Below are positions 33,141-38,709 of a stretch of DNA of 38,709 nt, in pieces (within the stretch, counting starts at the first letter, position 1; every line of letters starts with the position of its first letter). Made by a program: the position numbers and the translations under genes. The stretch is from positions 1-38,709 of the forward strand of contig JANTGJ010000018.1 of NCBI GenBank assembly GCA_024762975.1, read 5' to 3'. A model generated the notes under the pieces. That model saw only the letters and a program-made list of their open reading frames with translations. It was not told where the DNA came from and did no database searches. The DNA is from Candidatus Krumholzibacteriia bacterium. GTDB taxonomy: Bacteria; Krumholzibacteriota; Krumholzibacteriia; LZORAL124-64-63.

Positions 33141-34739
33141 ATGACTTCCTACGTTCCCTACACCATCGAGATCAGCGTACTGGTGAGTGTCTGGTTGCTC
33201 GCCCTCGGGCTATCGCATCCCCTGCACCGGCGCCTGCGTCAGGACAACGGGCCCCGGCCTTCCGCCCTGGCGGCCGATCTGCTGGCCCACATCGTGCGCC
33301 CCGGACTGATGCTCGTGATGGGACAGCTGCTGCTGTCGGCGGTGAACTACTGGCCGGCCGGCAAGCAGTGGATCGGTGAGCGACCGGCCCACGCGACGGC
33401 CTGGAACATGTTCTGGATCGGCGTCGTGCTGGTCGGTCTTCTGGAAGGGATCGCGCAACTGGGATTTCGCCGCCGCGGCAAGGCCTTTCCCCTGCCCGAT
33501 CTGTTGCTCGACATCCTGCGGGCAATCCTGCTGATCGCCGTGGGTCTGTGGAGCCTGCGCTGGGGACTCGGCATCAGTATCGGTCCGGTTCTCGCTTCGA
33601 CCGCGCTGGTCACCGCCGTGGTCGGCTTCGCCCTGCAGGGCGTGCTGGGCAACCTTCTGGCCGGCTTGTCCATGCACCTGGTCCGTACCCTGCGCCCCGG
33701 AATCTGGATCGAAGTGGATGGGATCACGGGCAGGGTAACCCGGACCAATTGGCGGGAAACGCGGGTGCGTACCCTCGGCGGCCATATGTACATCTTCCCC
33801 AACTCCACGATCGCCGGATCCAGGATCCACAACTTCAACGAACCCTCTTCGTTGCGCCGGCATACGATCGAGGTCGGCGCCAGCTACAGCGACGCGCCGG
33901 ATGAAGTGATCTCCGCTCTGCTCGAGGCCGTGCGGGACGTGCCCCAGGTGCGCAGCACACCGGCCCCGGAAGCCCTGATCACCCAGTTCCAGGACTACGG
34001 AATCAACTACCGCCTGACGTACTGGACCACCGAACTGCAGCTGGACATTCCCATCAGCGGGCACGTCAACCGCAACATCTGGTACCGGTTCAAGCGACGA
34101 GGCATCGAGATCCCCTTCCCGATGAGCGACAAGCTGCTCAACGATTTCATGGCCGTGGTCTACAACCAGCGCAAGCTGGCGCCGGAGTCGGAAGACACGA
34201 ATGCGACCCTGAAGGATCTGCTGTCCAGCGACCTCAGTAGCAAGGTGTTCGTCGACAGCCAGGGACAGGCCCTGGTGACCGGATCCGAGTGGGAGCAAAT
34301 TGCACCCCTGGTCCAACGGCAACCCTACACCGCGGGCGAGGTCGTCTGTCGGCAGGGAGAACCCGGGGAGAGCTTCTGGGTCCTGGCCGCCGGAGGCTTA
34401 CGGGGCCACGTGGACCAGGAAGGAAAGACGGCGACCGAATTCGATCTGGCACCCGGCGCGGTGGTCGGCGAGATCAGTCTGCTGACCGGCGCGCCCCGCA
34501 GCGCGACACTGACAACGACCACCGGCTCGGAGCTCCTTGAATTCGGACCCGAGGCTTTCAAAGCCCTACTGCGGTTGCATGACGATCTGCCGGAAAAACT
34601 GTCCCGGCTGGCCGCGGCGCGGGCCGAACAGAATCGAGAGGCACTGGAAGCCCTATCGCGACTCGCCGGTGTCGAGGCGTCCGTGGTCCTGGAAGAAAAG
34701 GGGATCCTCCGTCACCTGCTCGGCATCATCGGTAGGTGA
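33141..34739 (+). CDS. MscS-type channel with cyclic-nucleotide-binding domain
   Basis: A 532-residue membrane protein with about five membrane helices. The last is the glycine/alanine-rich MscS pore helix (VVGFALQGVLGNLLAGLSMH, about 157-176), followed by the MscS beta domain (RPGIWIEVDGITGRV) and alpha/beta C-terminal domain, then a cyclic-nucleotide-binding domain (about 390-500). The phosphate-binding cassette GEISLLTGAPRSAT is canonical, with Glu444 for the ribose and Arg453 for the phosphate. This is the bCNG layout, in which cAMP rather than, or together with, tension may open the pore. The ribosome site is GGAAGGA. It closes the operon begun at 28842. Confidence 0.93.
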   Translation: MTSYVPYTIEISVLVSVWLLALGLSHPLHRRLRQDNGPRPSALAADLLAHIVRPGLMLVMGQLLLSAVNYWPAGKQWIGERPAHATAWNMFWIGVVLVGLLEGIAQLGFRRRGKAFPLPDLLLDILRAILLIAVGLWSLRWGLGISIGPVLASTALVTAVVGFALQGVLGNLLAGLSMHLVRTLRPGIWIEVDGITGRVTRTNWRETRVRTLGGHMYIFPNSTIAGSRIHNFNEPSSLRRHTIEVGASYSDAPDEVISALLEAVRDVPQVRSTPAPEALITQFQDYGINYRLTYWTTELQLDIPISGHVNRNIWYRFKRRGIEIPFPMSDKLLNDFMAVVYNQRKLAPESEDTNATLKDLLSSDLSSKVFVDSQGQALVTGSEWEQIAPLVQRQPYTAGEVVCRQGEPGESFWVLAAGGLRGHVDQEGKTATEFDLAPGAVVGEISLLTGAPRSATLTTTTGSELLEFGPEAFKALLRLHDDLPEKLSRLAAARAEQNREALEALSRLAGVEASVVLEEKGILRHLLGIIGR

Positions 34740-34823
34740 TGGGCGCCTTGTGACTGTCCTGGGCTGGGTACTGCAACATTCTTTCTGTATAGTCGCCGGC
34801 GGTCCTCACTCGGTTGCCATGTT

Positions 34824-35291
34824 GAGCTGGATCCCGCTGACCAGGCACGCCTCATGGACCCCCGGTTGACCCTGAGTCCGTTGCAGGGGCTGGTGGTGCT
34901 GGACGAAGCTCAGCGCAAACCCGAACTCTTTCCCCTGCTTCGCGTCCTCGTGGACCGACCCGGCAATGGTACCCGGTTTCTACTGCTGGGTAGCGCCTCG
35001 CCGGATCTGATTCGCCAGAGCGGAGAAAGTCTTGCGGGTCGGATCGCCTACCACAACCTGCCGGGCTTGAGTCTGTCCGAGACGGGCGGCCGCGAGCAGG
35101 ACAGGTTGTGGCTGCGTGGAGGGTTCCCCCGCTCTTATCTGGCCACGGACGAAGAGGCGAGCATGCGTTTCCCCTGGCCGAGAGAATCGTAGCGGTGCCG
35201 CTGGGATAACTTCGTTCAGCTCCCGATCCTCGAGAATACGGCACTACGACACCAGGTCAAAATCCTGCAGCGCAATTCTTCCAACCCGTAG
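34824..35291 (+). pseudogene. Decayed AAA/DUF4143-type ATPase fragment with possible transposase remnant
   Basis: A degraded gene in the roughly 670-nt stretch 34740-35407, which holds no intact gene. In one frame it reads ELDPADQARLMDPRL, then GLVVLDEAQRKPELFPLLR (Walker B), FLLLGSAS, SLAGRIAYHNLPGLSLSE and LWLRGGFPRSYLA, all typical of the AAA_14/DUF4143 ATPases. The Walker A part is missing and a TAG (35190) interrupts it. After the stop the same frame resumes with RWDNFVQ, matching the next family motif, so about 11 codons containing the stop look inserted. Further on, ENTALRHQVKILQRN resembles the N-terminus of integrase-type transposases, ending at TAG 35291; this last part is tentative. 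35292-35407 shows nothing. Confidence 0.6.
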
Positions 35292-35407
35292 CTGAAATGG
35301 CGAGACCAGGCGTTTGGGGACGGTCGCAGCTGCGTTTGGCGTGGATTGCCAGGTTCTTCGGGGCAGATGAATCATAAAGAAGGGACAACCGAACAAAACG
35401 ACAGGAA

Positions 35408-37189
35408 TCAGAACGGCCAGAATCGAGGCACCAGCAGCGAAGCCATGACCCAAACCACCACATTGAGCACCATGCCCAGCCGCAGAAAATCGGAAAACCG
35501 ATAACCACCGGGGCCGTACACCAACAGATTCGTCTGGTAACCCAACGGAGTGGCGAAACAGGCCGACGCGCCGAAGCAGATGCCCACCACGAAGGGACGC
35601 GGGTCCACCCCCATGGCGCTTGCGGTGGCGATTCCGATGGGTATGAGCAGAACCGCGGTGGAATTGTTGGACAAGACATGGGACAGCAGGCTTGTCAACA
35701 CAATGAACGCAGCCAGCACCGCATGAGGGCCCAGGCTCTGGAATACCCCCAGGAAGCCGCGGGCATAGAGGTCGGCCGCCCCGCTGGCGGTGATGGCCGC
35801 CCCCATGGCGATGGTGCCGATGATCAACATCAACACCGGCACATCGATGGCCTTGTAGGCCTCGTGCATGCTCAGGCAGCCGGTCACAACCATCAGGAAC
35901 GCCGCGGCCAGGGCGGCGGTCAGAATGTTGACAAGGCTCAGCGCCGCCACCGCAACCATCACCACGAAAATCCCCAACGCCATCGGAGCCCGCGAACGGT
36001 TCACAATGCGCGGCACCGTGTCCTCGACCACGATGAGATCGAAGTCCGTCCGCAGGCGCTGCAAACCCAGCCCCTGGCCCTGAACCAGCAGGATGTCCCC
36101 TACATGCAAACGCAGACTCTCCAGCCTCTGCTCGCTGTAATGTGTCCGCAAACGCTGCATCCCCAGCACATGCAGATCTTCATCCCGACCCAACCGGGTG
36201 TTCGCCAGGCGCCGACCCACCAGACGCGACTCCGGTGTCACGATGGCTTCAACGATCTGAGTGTCCAGGTCATAGGGTTCGGGAAGATCCACACCCCCTG
36301 TGGTCGGCAAAGCAACCGACCCGCGCCCCAGCATATCCACAAGCTCTTCCGCCGTGGCGCTCAAAAGTACCAGGTCCCCCGCCGTGAGGGTGCAATCGTC
36401 GGTTTCCGGATAGAGAACCCGGCTCTCACGCAGGACTTCGTGCACTTCGATCCGCGGATGGTCCCGGCAAATCGCTTCCTGAGCCGCACTGCCCAGCAGG
36501 CGGCTACCCTCGGGAATCACCACTTCGGCGATGTAGCGGTGCCTTTCGCTGCGGTCAGTGTGAAAGATGGGGATGTGGGTGCGCGGCAGGAGGCGGTCCG
36601 AAAGCAGAAAGATCAAGGCGCCTCCCAGCAGGGCCGCCGGCGCCCCGACCCTCGCCAATTCAAACATACCGATGGGAGCCAGCCCCGCCTCCGCCGCCAG
36701 ATCGCTGACGATGATGTTGGTCGAGGTACCGATCAAGGTGGACATGCCCGCCAGGATGGAAATGAAAGAGATCGGCATCAGAAAACGAGCCGGAGAAATG
36801 TCGAAGCGGCCGCTCAGCCCGAGGATGACCGACAGCATCAGCACCACCACCGGCGTGTTGTTGACGAAGGCCGACAAAATACCCACCAGCAGCAACGACA
36901 ACAAAAGAATACGCCGGGGTCGCCCCCGCGTCGCCGCAGCCATGAGCCGGGTCAGAAACAGCAGGCCCCCGGTGCGGATCAGCCCACGCGTCACAATGAA
37001 CAGGGCCCCCACCGTCAGGGGCGCGGGGTTGGCGAAGCCGTTCACCGCCTGCCGCGGCGTCAGGATGCCCGTGGCCATGAGAACGACCATGATCCCCAGA
37101 GCCGTCAGATCGTAAGGCAACCGCTCACTGACCAGTAAGGCCAGGGCGGCCAAAAGAATCAGGCTCACGATGATGATCTCGGGGGTCAT
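35408..37189 (-). CDS. SLC13-family (DASS-type) permease with RCK_C domains
   Basis: A 593-residue inner-membrane permease of the SLC13/divalent anion:sodium symporter superfamily. Features include the NGFANPAPLTVGALFIV and SAFVNNTPVVVLMLSV helices, ILAGMSTLIGTSTNIIVSDL (the SNT ion-binding motif class) at about 145-164, and the matching LLSHVLSNNSTAVLLIPIGI in the second half. Between the halves lie two TrkA_C/RCK_C domains (about 205-375). The usual substrates are sulfate, phosphate or dicarboxylates; this one is unknown. It is the second transporter in the window with an RCK_C domain (the ClC at 12518-14563 is the first). Confidence 0.93.
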   Translation of the reverse strand: MTPEIIIVSLILLAALALLVSERLPYDLTALGIMVVLMATGILTPRQAVNGFANPAPLTVGALFIVTRGLIRTGGLLFLTRLMAAATRGRPRRILLLSLLLVGILSAFVNNTPVVVLMLSVILGLSGRFDISPARFLMPISFISILAGMSTLIGTSTNIIVSDLAAEAGLAPIGMFELARVGAPAALLGGALIFLLSDRLLPRTHIPIFHTDRSERHRYIAEVVIPEGSRLLGSAAQEAICRDHPRIEVHEVLRESRVLYPETDDCTLTAGDLVLLSATAEELVDMLGRGSVALPTTGGVDLPEPYDLDTQIVEAIVTPESRLVGRRLANTRLGRDEDLHVLGMQRLRTHYSEQRLESLRLHVGDILLVQGQGLGLQRLRTDFDLIVVEDTVPRIVNRSRAPMALGIFVVMVAVAALSLVNILTAALAAAFLMVVTGCLSMHEAYKAIDVPVLMLIIGTIAMGAAITASGAADLYARGFLGVFQSLGPHAVLAAFIVLTSLLSHVLSNNSTAVLLIPIGIATASAMGVDPRPFVVGICFGASACFATPLGYQTNLLVYGPGGYRFSDFLRLGMVLNVVVWVMASLLVPRFWPF

Positions 37190-37386
37190 GATGGAGTTTG
37201 CCTCTCTTCTCTATTTGATTCGTCCAGTGGCTTGCCCGCGTCGTTCCGGCGATTTTGACTTCCCCCGGTTCTCTGGACGCCAGCCCGAGTATACAATGCC
37301 CGAGGGGGACAACGAAGGGCAAGCTATGCCATGTCACGTCGGCGGGTACTTTCGCAGAAGAGCGCATTTCGCTACACCTACGCCTT

Positions 37387-37403
37387 GATCATGTGCTATG
37401 ATC
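37387..37403. promoter_or_regulatory. Inverted repeat in the SLC13/secreted-protein intergenic region
   Basis: GATCAT-GTGCT-ATGATC, a perfect 6-bp inverted repeat with a 5-nt spacer, in the 352-nt divergent region 37190-37541. It could be an operator for either gene. Nothing else in that region could be assigned: no clear promoter, no RNA gene, and a reading frame at 37170-37388 that is not supported. Confidence 0.3.
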
Positions 37404-37541
37404 GTTTGGTTGGAGGATATGGGCGAAAGCAACCAGTTTCAGGACGTTTTTGTAGCTGACACCTTGAGCCGAACATTCCAACAGCTCCTTGCTGGTACTT
37501 TGCGCCTTCGATGTTGATCTTCAACCAGCGAAAGGCGCCCT

Positions 37542-38177
37542 ATGAAATCCAAACTCAGCAAACTGATACTGATTTGCCTGGCTCTCGTGGTATTTGCGAA
37601 CACGGCCCAGGCAATGACGTGCATCCTGACAGTCCCCCCGCCATTCTCGACCGGAGGCAAGTTCCTGGTCTGTCCCGCCGGTGATGGAGACCTGCCATCC
37701 CATCCGCCGTTCACGCTCCAACTACTCGATAGCAGCCTTGTCCCGATCGCAAACTACCCGTTCGAGGATATTCGTCTCGAGTTCGTCGATCCTGTTCCTG
37801 GTCCTTCTCCTCGCGTCAGTTTAGGCTTCTGCAATCCGGGACTTATAGCCGATTCCAATACGGATGCCAATGGAATGACTACGTTCTCAGGCGGCGCCCT
37901 GTTTGGTTGTGGCAGTGTCCGAAATCCATTGATTCAAGTTGTTGTTAACTCGACTGCCTGTGCCACGACGCCAACGCTCATAGAAATCGTCAGTGTCGAC
38001 TTCAATTGCGACGGGATGGTCACCAAGGCTGGCGACAACCCCATAATGACAGCTCTGAAGAGTACTTGTCCTTGGGCCATTGATTTGAATCATAGCCCGG
38101 CCGGAGGCCTCATGAAGGATGCCAGTATTCTCGCTAAACATATATTCCCTCCCCCCCTAACACACACGTGCCCATGA
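37542..38177 (+). CDS. Secreted protein with dockerin-like C-terminus
   Basis: A 211-residue exported protein: signal peptide (about residues 1-24, ending NTAQA), a beta-sandwich region with SNTDANGMTTFSGGALFGCG at about 107-126 (an Ig-like/Big-type strand pattern), and a C-terminal dockerin-like pair, VDFNCDGMVTKAGD and IDLNHSPAGGLMKDAS. Cysteines suggest disulfides outside the cell. Such proteins are common as unnamed secreted proteins in Krumholzibacteria/Eisenbacteria-type genomes. The start ATG at 37542 has AAAGG at about 6 nt. By eye it is more AT-rich than the gene blocks to its left. Confidence 0.75.
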   Translation: MKSKLSKLILICLALVVFANTAQAMTCILTVPPPFSTGGKFLVCPAGDGDLPSHPPFTLQLLDSSLVPIANYPFEDIRLEFVDPVPGPSPRVSLGFCNPGLIADSNTDANGMTTFSGGALFGCGSVRNPLIQVVVNSTACATTPTLIEIVSVDFNCDGMVTKAGDNPIMTALKSTCPWAIDLNHSPAGGLMKDASILAKHIFPPPLTHTCP

Positions 38178-38217
38178 ATATTCGGAAAGGTTCATTTCTC
38201 GAAACGGGGGCAATCCA

Positions 38218-38709
38218 ATGAGTAGAGTGATCATAATTTTGTGCTTGGTTTGCGCAGCCAGCGCGTTCGCAGACCCCATCGATCCTGTCCCCGACCATCT
38301 CGGGGTGTATTTCGATACCGCGGCAACGATGACGAACATTGACGTTACGCACGGGGTTCCGTTCAACGCGTATGTGATTCTCACGAACCCGACGGCCGCA
38401 GGTATCTGGGGATACGAACTGGGCTATCGTCTTGCCGTACCGCCAGGCTATGAAAATTCGTACACGCGTCTTGAGAACAGCGGGCCGGATCAGTCGATCG
38501 ATCTTGGCAACAGCGAAGACATTTCTCAGGGAGATTACATCGTGGGAATCGCATCTCCCATTCCGCAATCGGACGCGGTGGTACTCGTGACCTGGGAGTT
38601 CGAGTTCGCCGATGATTTCCCGATGGACTTCTATCTGGCCCCCCCCTCAGTGCAATACATCGAGGACGGCTGGCCAGCTTATGGCGGTGTTGATTCCGAG
38701 GCCTATGCG
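38218..38709 (+). CDS. Secreted protein, 3' end beyond the window
   Basis: An open frame from ATG 38218 (GGGGG 7 nt upstream) to the end of the window, at least 164 residues, with no stop. It begins with a signal peptide (about residues 1-19, ending SAFA), then DPIDPVPDHLGVYFDTAATM and strand-rich sequence with PFNAYVILTNPTAAGIWGYE at about 49-68. The pattern resembles unnamed secreted proteins of FCB-type candidate phyla, where this beta-rich domain recurs. Function unknown. It follows the secreted protein at 37542 by 40 nt on the same strand and is likely cotranscribed. Confidence 0.8.
   Translation, partial: MSRVIIILCLVCAASAFADPIDPVPDHLGVYFDTAATMTNIDVTHGVPFNAYVILTNPTAAGIWGYELGYRLAVPPGYENSYTRLENSGPDQSIDLGNSEDISQGDYIVGIASPIPQSDAVVLVTWEFEFADDFPMDFYLAPPSVQYIEDGWPAYGGVDSEAYA

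Noticed and set aside
35678-37138. Plus-strand reading frame (about 486 codons) opposite the SLC13-type permease
   Set aside because: His/Gln/Arg-rich antisense frame to a clear membrane transporter.
37170-37388. 72-codon plus-strand frame at the SLC13 promoter region
   Set aside because: It overlaps the 5' end of the permease, has no good ribosome site and has no domain.
37405-37450. GGCGAAAGCAACCAG resembling part of a cyclic-di-GMP riboswitch core
   Set aside because: The required tetraloop-receptor and flanking stems of the GEMM fold are not present by eye.
1-38709. CRISPR arrays, tRNA/rRNA genes, prophage or complete insertion sequences
   Set aside because: No repeat-spacer pattern, no tRNA-like cloverleaf, and no phage or intact transposase genes were seen on either strand.

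Overview
The window looks like chromosomal DNA of an uncultured, fairly GC-rich Gram-negative bacterium, most likely from an FCB-type candidate phylum (Krumholzibacteriota/Eisenbacteria-like). The reasons are a large secreted protein with a FlgD-like/type IX-secretion-style C-terminal sorting domain (683-3784), several secreted proteins with dockerin-like repeats or a similar build (23177-24013, 37542-38177, 38218-end), a DUF4492 gene in front of cydA, and outer-membrane features (MCE operon, beta-barrel, lipoproteins). The phylum is inferred from gene content only; no rRNA or marker gene is present. No tRNA, rRNA, CRISPR array or intact insertion sequence was seen.

Layout. 1-3900: an RRM RNA-binding protein with its own promoter and a long leader, and a secreted sorting-domain protein. 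4053-7120 (minus): a cytochrome bd oxidase operon, DUF4492-cydA-cydB plus a 30-residue single-helix protein. 7429-10335 (plus): a PAS-rich hybrid histidine kinase, divergent from the oxidase operon. 10346-16832 (minus): CvfB-like S1 protein, U32-family protein, a ClC transporter fused to CBS and RCK_C domains, a 53-residue membrane protein and the Kup potassium transporter. 16974-23035: two members of an unrecognised protein family (one lipoprotein, one cytoplasmic), each beside a different permease, with a NodB-type deacetylase between them. 24263-27652 (plus): an MCE lipid-transport operon whose ATPase lacks the Walker A lysine, ending in a TPR lipoprotein. 27695-28684 (minus): a predicted beta-barrel.

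28842-34739 (plus) is the most striking region. It is a tight five-gene operon: periplasmic SH3 protein, M48 lipoprotein protease, CHASE2 adenylate cyclase, a metallo-beta-lactamase-fold hydrolase with the HxHLDH signature of class II cyclic-nucleotide phosphodiesterases, and an MscS-type channel with a cyclic-nucleotide-binding domain. Read together it looks like a self-contained circuit in which the cell envelope is sensed, cAMP is made and removed, and a mechanosensitive channel is gated. With Kup and ClC nearby, the window has a strong ion and turgor theme.

34740-35407 holds a decayed AAA/DUF4143 ATPase. It is followed by an SLC13-type permease with RCK_C domains (minus) and two secreted proteins, the last of which runs off the window. 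Starts were revised from the longest reading frame where a Shine-Dalgarno site or alignment supported it.
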